Assembly (NCBI RefSeq): GCF_020386615.1
Contig: NZ_CP077769.1
Span: 6,125,501-6,189,500, forward strand
DNA length: 64,000 nt
Direction of reading: 5' to 3'
Origin: Chitinophaga pendula
Lineage (GTDB): Bacteria > Bacteroidota > Bacteroidia > Chitinophagales > Chitinophagaceae
Both the position numbers and the translations under genes were made by a program. The notes below the pieces were generated by a model. That model saw only the letters and a program-made list of their open reading frames with translations. It had not been told where the DNA came from and made no database searches. Positions 1-8,853 of this stretch are shown here, in pieces (the stretch's first letter is position 1; the number at the start of each line of letters is the position of its first letter).

Positions 1-1
1 A

Positions 2-481
2 CCTGCCTGCCACCAATGCCCCGTAACCTCCCGCTGCGAAGCACTCAAACAACAAACCATCTCCAACCTCCCCGTCAAATCAAAAAAACTCGTCATCAAA
101 CATCGATACTTCCACCAGATCGTCGTACGCCATAAAGACCACGTATACCTCCACAAACGCACCGCCAGCGATATCTGGCAAAACCTGCACGAATTCTTCC
201 TGATCGAAACACCCGAACCTGCAGACCTCTCCCAACTGCTGCAAACCGAGGCTTTCCAGACACACCTGGGCAACACCTCCCACCAGATCGTGAAAGTATC
301 CCGTAGCTTCAAACAGCAACTGACCCACCAAACCATCCACAGCCAGTTCATCGAGATCAATACCTCCCGCAAGCCATCCTTGCCGGACCTATTCCCGGTA
401 CACCACAGCGAGCTGGACAAATATGCCTTCCCTAAAACCATCACCGACTTCCTGACCGATAACAGCCTCCGCCTCCTCTGA
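2..481 (+). CDS. mutY: A/G-specific adenine DNA glycosylase MutY, C-terminal part
   Basis: This is the 3' end of a gene that starts before the window. MutY removes adenine mispaired with 8-oxoguanine in base-excision repair. The readable part opens with C-x2-C-x5-C (PACHQCPVTSRC), the last three cysteines of the [4Fe-4S] loop of the MutY/Nth family. It continues into a NUDIX-like C-terminal domain (about residues 30-155 of the fragment) that in MutY recognises 8-oxoG. The reading frame is open from base 2 to the TGA at 479-481. The following genes are ssb, gldE and gldD, an order common in Bacteroidota, which supports the call. The catalytic Glu/Asp lie upstream of the window and cannot be checked. 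Confidence 0.9.
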   Translation, partial: PACHQCPVTSRCEALKQQTISNLPVKSKKLVIKHRYFHQIVVRHKDHVYLHKRTASDIWQNLHEFFLIETPEPADLSQLLQTEAFQTHLGNTSHQIVKVSRSFKQQLTHQTIHSQFIEINTSRKPSLPDLFPVHHSELDKYAFPKTITDFLTDNSLRLL

Positions 482-680
482 TACACTCATCTCACTTATC
501 GTATAGTATTCTACGTAGGCCATGGCCCGAATCTTGCAGTACCTGTACAAAACTTATCGTTAAAGCCCTACAGGCAAAGAAATTTTTCCATAACGATTGG
601 AAAAAACATTAACTTTAAGTAGGTTGTTTTCTATTATATAAGAAGAACATTTTATCAATAGGTTAAAAAAACCTGCAACT

Positions 681-1136
681 ATGAGAGGTGTCAATAAAGT
701 AATCCTGATTGGTAATTTAGGCAGAGATCCTGACGTACAGTTCCTAGAAGGTAATATTGCAGTTGCCAAATTCTCACTGGCTACAACAGAAACATTTAAA
801 GACAGAGCCGGCAAGCTCATATCACAAACAGAATGGCATACAGTAGTCCTCTGGCGCGGACTGGCAGAACTCGCCCAAAAATACCTGCACAAAGGAAGCC
901 TCGTGTATATCGAAGGACGACTGCGCACCCGTAGTTGGGAAGACAAAGAAGGCAATAAGAAATTCGCCACAGAAGTAGTGGGCGATAACCTTGTTATGTT
1001 GGATAAACGTATGGACCTGAACCATTCGGATCATCCCATCTCCCATAGCAGCACAGGCACAACCCCTGGCGAAAGTTATCCAAATATGGATATCCCTCCA
1101 TCCATGAGCGAACCCGCTGACGATCTGCCGTTTTAA
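681..1136 (+). CDS. ssb: Single-stranded DNA-binding protein
   Basis: The 151-residue protein is a typical SSB that coats single-stranded DNA during replication, repair and recombination. Residues 1-110 form the OB fold, beginning with MRGVNKVILIGNLGRDP and including the conserved EWH strand and the VYIEGRLRTRSW segment. A flexible Gly/Ser/Pro linker follows, and the protein ends in the acidic tip DDLPF that binds partner proteins. The ATG at 681 is fixed by the conserved N terminus. A near-consensus promoter element (TAACTTTA, 610-617) lies upstream. The gene sits between mutY and gldE, the usual Bacteroidota neighbourhood. Confidence 0.95.
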   Translation: MRGVNKVILIGNLGRDPDVQFLEGNIAVAKFSLATTETFKDRAGKLISQTEWHTVVLWRGLAELAQKYLHKGSLVYIEGRLRTRSWEDKEGNKKFATEVVGDNLVMLDKRMDLNHSDHPISHSSTGTTPGESYPNMDIPPSMSEPADDLPF

Positions 1137-1198
1137 ACCATTATTCATAAAAATTATAAGTTAATTCCCTACCGGTCATCCCGTAATGGGACATTACT

Positions 1199-1206
1199 TA
1201 TATTTG
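1199..1206 (+). promoter_or_regulatory. Promoter -7 element for gldE
   Basis: The octamer TATATTTG fits the Bacteroidota -7 consensus TAnnTTTG exactly. No clear -33 TTTG is seen at the usual distance, so the call rests on the -7 element and its place between ssb and gldE. Transcription would begin near 1212 and leave a leader of about 70 nt. Confidence 0.5.
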
Positions 1207-1280
1207 CATAAGGGGAAGCGATTCAAGGTGATATATAACATGAATTACTTTCCCTTATTTTTAGATTTATTACACCAAAG

Positions 1281-2642
1281 TTGAATATTTTGGATATCCA
1301 TTCGGCAAGCATTATATCCGGAAAGCCATTCTTCCTCCAAGCTGCTGCACCAATTGCCACACCTAACGTGGTGGTGTACCTGCTGGTGATATTTATCATT
1401 CTGCTGCTGGCATTCATTGTCTCCGGCGCAGAAGTGGCTTTCTTCTCTCTCAACTACAAAGACCTAAACGTTCTCAAGACACGGCAGAACACCAGCGGCA
1501 GGCTCATTACCAAAATGCTGGAAAAACCACGCTCCCTGCTGGCCTCCCTGCAGATAGCCGGCCTGCTCCTCAGCATCGCATTCATCATGGTTACCAATTA
1601 CCTGATCAACCAGATGGAAGCCCTGCAGACATTCCCGGTCGTTTCCTTTGTAGTCAGACTGGCCATTATCAGCCTGGTCCTCCTTTTCTTCGGACAAGTG
1701 CTCCCCAGAGTATGGGCCGCACAAAATAATATCCGGTTCGCTACCTACTTCGCCTGGTTCGTCAGCGTTATCTACGCCACCCTCGAACCCGTAAGCGACT
1801 TTTTCGTTGGTCTCAGCACCAGCATAGAAGCCCGCTTCTTTAATCGCAGCGCCGGACAGGTCAACTACCAGGAAATAGACGATGCCATCGAAATGAGCGT
1901 CGACCCCACCGCATCCCAGGAAGAAAAAAATATCCTGAAAGGCATCCTCAAATTCGGCAACATCACCGTAAAACAGATCATGAGGACCCGCCTCGACGTT
2001 TCCGGTGTCGAATACGATAGCTCCTTCGATAAAGTCATCACCCAGGTAGCAGACCTCCACTACTCCAGGTTACCCGTATTCAAAGGTAATCTCGACAATA
2101 TCGTCGGCGTCGTACACACCAAAGACCTGCTCCCTCATATTGATAAAGGCGCCGCCTTCGACTGGCACCAGGTAATGAGACAGCCCTTCTTTGTTCATGG
2201 ACACAAACTCATAGAAGATCTCCTCACCGAATTCCAAACCCGACGCATGCACTTTGCCGTCGTAGTAGACGAATTTGGCGGTACCTCCGGCATCGTTACC
2301 CTGGAAGATATCATGGAAGAAGTGATCGGAGATATCAAAGACGAATTTGACGAAGAAGAATTCAACTACAGCAAAGTAGATAATAATACCTATGTATTCG
2401 AAGGCAAAACCATGCTGAACGACGTGTGCCGTATCATGGACATCCCTCAGGATACCTTCGAACATGTAAAAGGTGAAAGCGATTCTATCGGTGGCCTCAT
2501 ACTCGAACTCGCCGGAAAATTCCCGGAAGAAAACAGCGTTATCAGCTATGCCAATTATGACTTCACCGTGCTGGAAGTAAGTAAAATGCGTATACAGAAA
2601 GTACAGGTCAATGTCAACTACGATCTGGGAGAAACCGACTGA
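1281..2642 (+). CDS. gldE: Gliding motility-associated protein GldE (CNNM/CorC-type membrane protein)
   Basis: The 453-residue protein belongs to the CNNM/CorC (HlyC) family. Residues about 30-200 hold the DUF21 membrane domain with several hydrophobic helices and the motif VSGAEVAFFSL. A pair of CBS domains follows (about 215-345, with MRTRLDVSGVEYD and VVVDEFGGTSGIVTLEDIMEEVIGDI), and then a C-terminal CorC/HlyC domain (about 365-445). Its position directly before gldD is the hallmark of GldE, which in gliding Bacteroidota acts with GldD in the gliding/type 9 secretion apparatus. The start is uncertain: this frame has no ATG near the N terminus, only TTG at 1281 and TTG at 1290. A 14-codon ATG frame (1240-1284) overlaps the first TTG. 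Confidence 0.88.
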   Translation: MNILDIHSASIISGKPFFLQAAAPIATPNVVVYLLVIFIILLLAFIVSGAEVAFFSLNYKDLNVLKTRQNTSGRLITKMLEKPRSLLASLQIAGLLLSIAFIMVTNYLINQMEALQTFPVVSFVVRLAIISLVLLFFGQVLPRVWAAQNNIRFATYFAWFVSVIYATLEPVSDFFVGLSTSIEARFFNRSAGQVNYQEIDDAIEMSVDPTASQEEKNILKGILKFGNITVKQIMRTRLDVSGVEYDSSFDKVITQVADLHYSRLPVFKGNLDNIVGVVHTKDLLPHIDKGAAFDWHQVMRQPFFVHGHKLIEDLLTEFQTRRMHFAVVVDEFGGTSGIVTLEDIMEEVIGDIKDEFDEEEFNYSKVDNNTYVFEGKTMLNDVCRIMDIPQDTFEHVKGESDSIGGLILELAGKFPEENSVISYANYDFTVLEVSKMRIQKVQVNVNYDLGETD

Positions 2643-2669
2643 TAATCACACAAAGCAACAATACCTGTA

Positions 2670-3281
2670 ATGTTAAACATCAATGCCGGACAAAGGAAAA
2701 AACGACTATACCTGCTGATATTCACATTACTCCTTTGCGCATGCGATAATACTTATACCCCCAAACCCAGAGGGTACTTCAACATCCAGTTTCCCGAAAG
2801 GAAATACCAGGTATTTGATATGCCGGGCTATCCATATACATTCGAATATCCTGCCTACGCACGCGTCGTACAGGATACCCTCTTCTTCAGCGACAAACCC
2901 GAAAACCCTTACTGGATCAATATCGAATTCCCTACCCTCCATGGCAAAATATACCTGAGCTACAAACAGATCGGGTTCAATAACAACACCTTACCCAAAC
3001 TGGTAAATGATGCCTTCAAGATGACCTATAAACACACCTATAAGGCCGAATCTATTGAAGAGAAAGAAATCAGCACACCCAATCATGTAAAAGGCTTGTT
3101 CTACGAGGTAGGAGGCAACGCCGCTTCCGCCAAACAGTTTTTCGCCACCGACTCCACCCAGCACTTCCTCCGTGGCGCCCTCTATTTTGACGCCGCTCCC
3201 AACGCCGACTCCCTCGCTCCTGTCCACAAATTCCTGGAAGAAGATATGTGGAGACTGGTAGAATCCCTCAAGTGGAAATAA
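2670..3281 (+). CDS. gldD: Gliding motility lipoprotein GldD
   Basis: The 203-residue protein has a lipoprotein signal peptide: basic N terminus (GQRKKR), hydrophobic core and lipobox LCAC with Cys25 as the expected lipidated residue. The mature part starts with YTPKPRGYFNIQFPERKY, typical of the GldD family. GldD is needed for gliding and, through the type 9 secretion machinery, for secretion in Flavobacterium. The gene follows gldE by 27 bases and is probably cotranscribed with it. The C-terminal half matches the family in length and has no visible enzymatic motif. Confidence 0.9.
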   Translation: MLNINAGQRKKRLYLLIFTLLLCACDNTYTPKPRGYFNIQFPERKYQVFDMPGYPYTFEYPAYARVVQDTLFFSDKPENPYWINIEFPTLHGKIYLSYKQIGFNNNTLPKLVNDAFKMTYKHTYKAESIEEKEISTPNHVKGLFYEVGGNAASAKQFFATDSTQHFLRGALYFDAAPNADSLAPVHKFLEEDMWRLVESLKWK

Positions 3282-3321
3282 TCCCCGCACAACACCCTCC
3301 CGCACTATTCACCATTTATAC

Positions 3322-3329
3322 TAACTTTG
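3322..3329 (+). promoter_or_regulatory. Promoter -7 element for the DUF3109 gene
   Basis: TAACTTTG matches TAnnTTTG and recurs before many genes in this window. Transcription would begin near 3335. This argues against using the in-frame TTG at 3327, which lies inside the promoter, and favours the ATG at 3372. Confidence 0.55.
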
Positions 3330-3371
3330 CAGTGCTGCTCAACCGATACAGAGCAACATATATTCGCTATT

Positions 3372-3950
3372 ATGATCATAATCGACGACAAATACATTAG
3401 TGACGAAGTAGTAGAGGAGCAATTTGTCTGTAACCTGGGCGCCTGCAAAGGTGCCTGCTGTGTAGCGGGAGACTGTGGTGCCCCGCTGGACAAAACAGAG
3501 GTCAAAACCCTCAAAAAAATATACCCGGCCATCAAATCATACCTCCGCCCCGAAGGAATCGCCGAAATAGAACACACCGGCACCAACACCATCGACGACG
3601 AATACGGCTACGTAACTCCCATTGTCAATAAAGGTATCTGTGCCTATGCAGCCATCGATGATCACGGTATCGTAGGCTGCGCCATAGAAAAAGCATATAA
3701 CGATGGCGTAGTCAACTTCAAAAAGCCTATCTCCTGCCATCTATATCCCATCCGTATCAAGAAATACGAAACATTTGAAGCCGTCAACTACGACCGCTGG
3801 GACGTTTGCAAACCGGCGTGCAAAAACGGACGTCAGCTCAAAGTACCCGTTTATCGTTTCTTACGGGAAGCCCTTATCCGCAAATATGGAGAAGAGTTTT
3901 ACCAGGTCCTCGACAAAATAGCCAGGAAATATAATACCAACCCCAAGTAG
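3372..3950 (+). CDS. DUF3109 family protein with cysteine cluster
   Basis: The protein (about 192 residues from the ATG at 3372) matches the DUF3109 family of Bacteroidota. It carries an N-terminal cysteine group (CNLGACKGACCVAGDC), then CAYA, VGCAIEKA, ISCHLYPIR and CKPAC. The spacing resembles the YkgJ-type Fe-S/Zn cluster proteins, so metal binding is likely, but no reaction is established. The frame extends upstream to a TTG at 3327, but that codon overlaps the promoter and the conserved N terminus begins with MIIIDDKYISDEVV, so 3372 is preferred. Confidence 0.85.
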   Translation: MIIIDDKYISDEVVEEQFVCNLGACKGACCVAGDCGAPLDKTEVKTLKKIYPAIKSYLRPEGIAEIEHTGTNTIDDEYGYVTPIVNKGICAYAAIDDHGIVGCAIEKAYNDGVVNFKKPISCHLYPIRIKKYETFEAVNYDRWDVCKPACKNGRQLKVPVYRFLREALIRKYGEEFYQVLDKIARKYNTNPK

Positions 3951-4146
3951 CCACTACATAGCTATTCGTAAACTTCCCTATCTTTATGCCATCTATGTAT
4001 TTGTAGGTGACCGAGTTAACTATTTATTGGTTTATTTTTTGATGAATAATACCCGACCGGCCCCGGCAACACATACAAAAGGCTCAGGTATTGCTGCTGG
4101 CCCATCAGCCAGAGCGGAATTTTGGAAAACTGGAACTTAGAAAGCT

Positions 4147-5523
4147 ATGCATCAAACCGCATCTTCCTTCCTGGAAAAAAGTGAGCAAAAAGCGGCTGAC
4201 CTTAATCACCGCAAGACCATCAACTATAATATAGGAAAATATAACGCCGCGGTAAAAAACGGCAAAACCCAATTCACCGAACTACCAACGGCGCGCGAAA
4301 GAGCCAAAAATATTAAATGGCGCGCCCTCGAACACCTGGATAAACACCTCGAAGATTTCGAGATGCATTTTACCCAAAGAGGCGGTAAAGTCATCTGGGC
4401 AGAAAATGCCGACCAGGTATTGGAAGAAATTCTAGCCATCTGCCACGCCAAACAGTGCAAAAGCATTGTCAAAAGCAAATCAATGGCCACCGAAGAAGTA
4501 CATCTCAATGCCTTCCTCGAAAAACATGGAATCGAATGTGTCGAAACGGATCTCGGTGAATATATCCAACAACTAGATGGAGAACCTCCCTATCACATCG
4601 TCACACCTGCCATGCACAAAAGCAAGGAAGACGTCGCACGCCTGTTCACCGAAAAATTAGGGACCGAACCTGGCCTCACACCCGAACAGCTCACACTGGT
4701 AGCCAGAGAGAAACTAAGAGAAAAATACGTACAGGCAGATATCGGCATCACCGGTGCCAACTTTATATTGGCAGATATCGGCGCCGTCGCCGTCAGCGAA
4801 AATGAAGGCAATGCCCGCCTGAGCACAGCATTTCCAAAGACCCACATTGTGCTGGTTGGTATCGAGAAAATGCTGCCTTCTGTCAACGACCTGGCCCTCT
4901 TCTGGCCCTTGTTGGCTACCTATGGTACCGGCCAGCAGGTCACCGTTTATAACTCCATCTTCAGCGGTCCCCGTCAGGAAGGAGAAGTAGATGGCCCGGA
5001 AGAAATGTATGTCATCCTCATGGATAACGGCCGCACAAATATCCTCGCAGATATAGAAGCGAGAGAAAGCCTCTACTGTATCCGCTGCGGATCCTGCCTC
5101 AACGCCTGCCCCGTATACAAAAATATCGGAGGTCATACCTACGACACCACTTATAGTGGCCCTATCGGCTCCATTATCACACCACACCTCAGAGGAATGG
5201 AATCATACATGCACCTGAGCTATGCCTCCTCCCTATGTGGTAACTGTACCGAAGTCTGCCCCGTTAGGATCAATTTGCATGAACTGCTGTTACACAACCG
5301 GCATAAAGCAGTAGAAGAGAATTATACCTCCGGCAGCGAGAAAATGGCCTGGTTTGGCTGGAAACAAGCCTCCCTCAGCCGTAGGATGATGAACCTCGCC
5401 AGCGGCAAAATGAAAAACTTCTTCATGAAAAAATTCTTCACCAAAAGCTGGGGAGACGATCGGGAACTACCCATATTCGCTCCCAAATCGTTCAATCAGC
5501 TTTGGAAGGAACGTAAAGGATAA
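4147..5523 (+). CDS. lutB: LutB-like iron-sulfur protein (lactate utilisation)
   Basis: The 458-residue protein belongs to the LutB/YkgF family, the iron-sulfur subunit of the LutABC-type L-lactate oxidation complex. Residues about 50-290 form the LUD domain (KSIVKSKSMATEEVHLN, GITGANFILADIGAVAVSENEGN). The C-terminal part has a ferredoxin-like cluster motif CIRCGSCLNACPVY near residue 310 and a second motif CGNCTEVCPV near 361, the usual two [4Fe-4S] sites. The usual partners LutA and LutC are not beside it here, so lactate as substrate is inferred from family membership. A strong terminator follows directly. Confidence 0.85.
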   Translation: MHQTASSFLEKSEQKAADLNHRKTINYNIGKYNAAVKNGKTQFTELPTARERAKNIKWRALEHLDKHLEDFEMHFTQRGGKVIWAENADQVLEEILAICHAKQCKSIVKSKSMATEEVHLNAFLEKHGIECVETDLGEYIQQLDGEPPYHIVTPAMHKSKEDVARLFTEKLGTEPGLTPEQLTLVAREKLREKYVQADIGITGANFILADIGAVAVSENEGNARLSTAFPKTHIVLVGIEKMLPSVNDLALFWPLLATYGTGQQVTVYNSIFSGPRQEGEVDGPEEMYVILMDNGRTNILADIEARESLYCIRCGSCLNACPVYKNIGGHTYDTTYSGPIGSIITPHLRGMESYMHLSYASSLCGNCTEVCPVRINLHELLLHNRHKAVEENYTSGSEKMAWFGWKQASLSRRMMNLASGKMKNFFMKKFFTKSWGDDRELPIFAPKSFNQLWKERKG

Positions 5524-5542
5524 TGATCATTTATATCATTCA

Positions 5543-5584
5543 TAACAAGAGGGGCTGCCAGTATACTGGCAGCCCCTCTTGTTA
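5543..5584 (+). terminator. Perfect-palindrome terminator after lutB
   Basis: A 42-base perfect palindrome with arms TAACAAGAGGGGCTGCCAG and their exact complement around a TATA centre. It sits 20 bases after the lutB stop. The GC-rich inner stem ending in CTCTTGTTATATTAT suits rho-independent termination on the plus strand. Being perfectly symmetric, it could work in both directions. Confidence 0.8.
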
Positions 5585-5731
5585 TATTATGCTGGCATTG
5601 TCGTACGCCCGTTCATCCATCCGCATGATAACCTTTATCCTAATTAAGCCCTTACTGCATCCACATTTTCGTAATTTCAGGCAGTGAATGACCAACCGTA
5701 TTGGTTGGAGGCAACCTAAATCTTGTTTTCT

Positions 5732-5935
5732 ATGACGCTGATTGCAATTCTCTTACCTTGGTTATCCTTTCTACTACGTGGTAGAATACTCCGCGGCATA
5801 CTATGCCTGATTCTTCAGATCACCTTGATCGGTTGGCTACCTGCTGCCATCTGGGCGGTAGTTTCACTGAATGAGTCCCGGGCAGATCGCCGCAACCGCA
5901 GATTGATCAGGGCAATGGAACGTAGTGGCCGCTGA
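5732..5935 (+). CDS. Small Pmp3/YqaE-family membrane protein
   Basis: The 67-residue protein has two hydrophobic segments: MTLIAILLPWLSFLL and GILCLILQITLIGWLPAAIWAVV. The GWLPAAIWAVV segment is the classic signature of the Pmp3/YqaE (UPF0057) family. A basic, Arg-rich tail follows. Such proteins are small inner-membrane proteins linked to membrane potential and stress, without a known reaction. The ATG at 5732 is preferred to a TTG three codons upstream. The gene faces an SGNH hydrolase on the other strand, with 11 bases between the two stops. Confidence 0.8.
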   Translation: MTLIAILLPWLSFLLRGRILRGILCLILQITLIGWLPAAIWAVVSLNESRADRRNRRLIRAMERSGR

Positions 5936-5946
5936 TCTCCCCAGGC

Positions 5947-6615
5947 TCACTTGTATATCTTACGCTTCCTGAGTGATTTAAACACAGATTCTATCAGTAT
6001 CAGATGCCCCTTGCCATTTAAATGTATACCATCGCCACAATCATACTCCGGTAATATCTTTCCATCCTTAGCGGCAAGTCCTGTCCAGAAATCAATGTAG
6101 TATTTAGGATAATCTCTGCGTATTGAATCCGGCAGGGACACCAGTTCCATTCTTTTCTCCTTCGTCAGTTTGGTACGTGGCTGAGGAGTCGCCACAAAAC
6201 AAATAACATGATGCTCTTGGGCTATCTTATTGATCTGCCGCAGATTCTCCAGGTATTCGGCCGGCGAATACCCTTTGGCGAGATCATTGGTCGGCATATT
6301 GATAATGATCATGTCCGCACCTAAGGAAAGCGCCTTAGTAATATTACGCGCCGTATCCGGTGTCAACCGCCCCTCAGGAGCAACAAAATCCGACGCCATG
6401 ATCTGATAACTCGTATATCCTCCTTTCGCCAGATTAACAACAGTAGCCTGGTACTTGGCGTCTACGCTTTCGGTAAACATATGCACCCAGGTACTATCTT
6501 CCGATTTAGGCCCGGTTCCTTCAGCCGTAGAAGATCCTAATATAACAACTCTCTTTTGCGCGGATAGCGTGTGGACAGCCATACTACACAGCAATATGAA
6601 CAGGGCTTTTTTCAT
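5947..6615 (-). CDS. Secreted SGNH/GDSL-type hydrolase
   Basis: The 222-residue protein has a signal peptide (MKKALFILLCSMAVHTLSAQ). The four blocks of an SGNH hydrolase are visible: block I VVILGSSTAEG with the nucleophile Ser (Ser29, GSS instead of GDS), block II around AKGGYTS, block III NMPTND, and block V CGDGIHLNGKGH with the catalytic Asp and His. Members cleave ester bonds such as acetyl groups on glycans or lipids; the substrate cannot be told from sequence. It lies just downstream of the anti-sigma gene on the same strand with a 26-base gap, so cotranscription is possible. Confidence 0.85.
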   Translation of the reverse strand: MKKALFILLCSMAVHTLSAQKRVVILGSSTAEGTGPKSEDSTWVHMFTESVDAKYQATVVNLAKGGYTSYQIMASDFVAPEGRLTPDTARNITKALSLGADMIIINMPTNDLAKGYSPAEYLENLRQINKIAQEHHVICFVATPQPRTKLTKEKRMELVSLPDSIRRDYPKYYIDFWTGLAAKDGKILPEYDCGDGIHLNGKGHLILIESVFKSLRKRKIYK

Positions 6616-6641
6616 AACAATTACAATATATTAGTGAATGA

Positions 6642-8057
6642 TCAGTGGCGTTTGAATCTTACCATCACCTTGACCCGAGTGGCTTTTTTATCGGAAGCGG
6701 GTAACCAATCTGGGCCTTCTTTTATTACGCGGATAGCCTCGTCTTCAAAAGCCTTCCCCGCACTCCTGTATATGTTGAAATCTGATAATTCCCCCGAAGG
6801 CTGCACTATAAAGGAAACACCTACTTTCACCGGCTGTTTGCGATCGGTTTCTGTCGGCGGGAAATGCGTATGCTCACTCAGATATTGCCGGAAAGCTTTA
6901 AAACCCATTTCGGGACGAGGACTACCATATGTAGTTTGATCTTCGTCCTCTTTGTCTTTAGTCCGGCCCATACCAGTCACGACTACTTCTTGTAATGCCT
7001 CATTTGTCGGCTTCATGGCAATGCTGATATCATTTTCATCAGCACCTATGACTCTTTTCTCCTCATTAAACCCTATATAGTTAAATCTAAGGGACACATC
7101 ACTTTTTTGCTTATCCACCGGTAAGGAAAAACGTCCTTCAGTATCCGTCACAGTACCGTTTCGCCCCTTTACAGTAGCCACCGTTACACCGGTCAAAGGC
7201 TCACGACTATCTTTATCCACCACTACTCCACGCAACACCCGCTCATTAGCGATTACCGGTACACCCGCCACCTTGCCACTGAGCTTATTACTTATAACAT
7301 TGTCCCCCGTTAAATCAGAAGGCTGAACCCTCGTCACCGCTGCTGACACGCTTCTACTTTCCGCCATGGATTTATAACCAATTACTTCTACCCCCTTTAT
7401 CGCATTCATGCCAGCCATCGCAGCCACAGTGTCGTTATGATCAGTACTCACCTTACTCATATCCATAGTAGCTGCCTCTGCCGGAACCGGCGCCGCATAG
7501 GCCATCTGTTGCCGCTGGGCAAGTACCGGAGGATGCCGCTGTTTAGGCGTCGCAGGACGTTTCACCTCGTCCTTCGCCAACAGATCCTTCTTGGGTGTCG
7601 CTGCAGCCAGCGCCGCCGATGGTGCTGCTTCCTTTAAAGGCGCACTGTCGCTTAATGCGGTACTATTCACTACCGTATCCACTTGGGGCAAAGTCTTCAT
7701 CGCAATACCCGGCGTACGGGACTCCGGCTGCCGGAATAGCCACAAAGTACTGATACCCATTAATACCAATATCGCAGCCGCAGCCGCCCACCGGTAATAC
7801 AACGCCCTCACCTTCCCTTTCTCCTGCCGCACAGGCTGCTGCACCCGTTGCATCAAACGGCCCTCCAGCTCAGATAGAGCTGCCCGCTGATCAGGAACAT
7901 GCGCTGCATAACCCTCCAGCGCCTCCGCCAGGAAAGGATCATCCAATGCCTGCTTCTCCAGTTGATGCATAGCCTTATCATCCAACTCCCCTGCCAGGTA
8001 TTGCCGTATCAGCTCTTCACTGACCACATTGCCTATATGTGAACGTTTTTCAGACAT
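6642..8057 (-). CDS. Mosaic anti-sigma-type membrane protein with carboxypeptidase-regulatory-like and TonB C-terminal domains
   Basis: The 471-residue protein is translationally coupled (8-base overlap) to the ECF sigma factor gene before it, the usual place of an anti-sigma factor. Residues 10-75 resemble the cytoplasmic N-terminal part of Bacteroidota anti-sigma proteins (SEELIRQYLAGELDD) but lack zinc-binding cysteines. One membrane helix spans about 88-108. The periplasmic part has a Pro/Ala-rich linker, a stretch resembling a SusC plug region (NVISNKLSGKVAGVPV, about 250-270), a carboxypeptidase-regulatory-like beta domain (VLRGVVVDKDSREPLTGVTV, about 280-355) ending in LQEVVVTG, and a TonB C-terminal-like domain (about 395-471). 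Binding of the sigma factor and sensing of outer-membrane signals are inferred. Confidence 0.75.
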   Translation of the reverse strand: MSEKRSHIGNVVSEELIRQYLAGELDDKAMHQLEKQALDDPFLAEALEGYAAHVPDQRAALSELEGRLMQRVQQPVRQEKGKVRALYYRWAAAAAILVLMGISTLWLFRQPESRTPGIAMKTLPQVDTVVNSTALSDSAPLKEAAPSAALAAATPKKDLLAKDEVKRPATPKQRHPPVLAQRQQMAYAAPVPAEAATMDMSKVSTDHNDTVAAMAGMNAIKGVEVIGYKSMAESRSVSAAVTRVQPSDLTGDNVISNKLSGKVAGVPVIANERVLRGVVVDKDSREPLTGVTVATVKGRNGTVTDTEGRFSLPVDKQKSDVSLRFNYIGFNEEKRVIGADENDISIAMKPTNEALQEVVVTGMGRTKDKEDEDQTTYGSPRPEMGFKAFRQYLSEHTHFPPTETDRKQPVKVGVSFIVQPSGELSDFNIYRSAGKAFEDEAIRVIKEGPDWLPASDKKATRVKVMVRFKRH

Positions 8058-8628
8058 GTTGACGGTCCATACAGATTTTTAAATTACGCTTTCCATTCTG
8101 TATATAACTCTTCACTTTTGTCATCTCGTATCCCGTAATAGCAGCCACTTCCCGGTAACTCTTCTCCTGCAGATAAAAGAGATCTACACTCTGCTTCTGC
8201 TCTGCCGGTAAAGTATCCATACACTTCTCCATCACCTGCAACCGCTGCTCCAGGTTTAATCCGTTGTCATGATGTAATATTTCCTCGCTTTCCATAATCG
8301 GCCGCTCATCCATCGACACCACGCGGCCCTCTCGCCCCTTCATCGCCCTTAACTTCATCAGGCAATGATTCCGCGACAACACATGCAGCCAGCTCTTAAA
8401 GTTCTGTATCTCATGCTGTTGCACCTTTACTATCAGCTCCTCAAATATCTGCATCACCGCATCCTTACTCGCCTCCGCATCAAAATATTTCAGACACACC
8501 CCATATACCAGGTTCATATACCGCTGGTAAAGGGCTGCCAGATAATCCAGCTGTCCGGTAGCTTTATACTCCCGGATCAACGCTGCATCATCCGCATCCT
8601 GCATCATATTTTGCTGTATAAAAGACAT
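8050..8628 (-). CDS. ECF-type RNA polymerase sigma factor
   Basis: From the ATG at 8628 the protein is 192 residues; an upstream in-frame ATG at 8688 would add 20. Region 2 is visible (YQRYMNLVYGVCLKYF to NFKSWLHVLSRNHCLMKLR), as is region 4 (LPAEQKQSVDLFYLQEKSYREVAAITGYEMTKVKSYIQNGKRNL) with its helix-turn-helix. The coding end overlaps the start of the downstream anti-sigma gene by 8 bases, so the two are coupled. The likely targets are envelope genes, but none can be named from this window. Confidence 0.85.
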   Translation of the reverse strand: MSFIQQNMMQDADDAALIREYKATGQLDYLAALYQRYMNLVYGVCLKYFDAEASKDAVMQIFEELIVKVQQHEIQNFKSWLHVLSRNHCLMKLRAMKGREGRVVSMDERPIMESEEILHHDNGLNLEQRLQVMEKCMDTLPAEQKQSVDLFYLQEKSYREVAAITGYEMTKVKSYIQNGKRNLKICMDRQHV

Positions 8629-8800
8629 CTTCTCCTTGGTGTGGGCAAAAGCAGTGCCGTTATCATTATCCGGCTGCTGATGGAACAATATACTATTAAA
8701 TTTTCCGCAATCTATAACAAATTATAATGCCGATCTATATCCCTTATAACAACGAATTCCACCTGACTATAGCACAATGATAAGTGCCAGCAAGACCATA

Positions 8801-8828
8801 AAAAAGGGCTGTTTTATAAAAACAGCCC
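8801..8828 (-). terminator. Terminator of purH
   Basis: The inverted repeat GGGCTGTTTT / AAAACAGCCC (8806-8828) is followed on the minus strand by a run of six T residues. It lies 26 bases past the purH stop, as expected for a rho-independent terminator. Confidence 0.8.
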
Positions 8829-8853
8829 CTCTTCTCAATATGTTTATATCTGC

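Noticed and set aside
1464..2060. Long minus-strand frame opposite gldE
   Set aside because: Shadow of the real gldE frame, caused by codon bias; no promoter and no domain.
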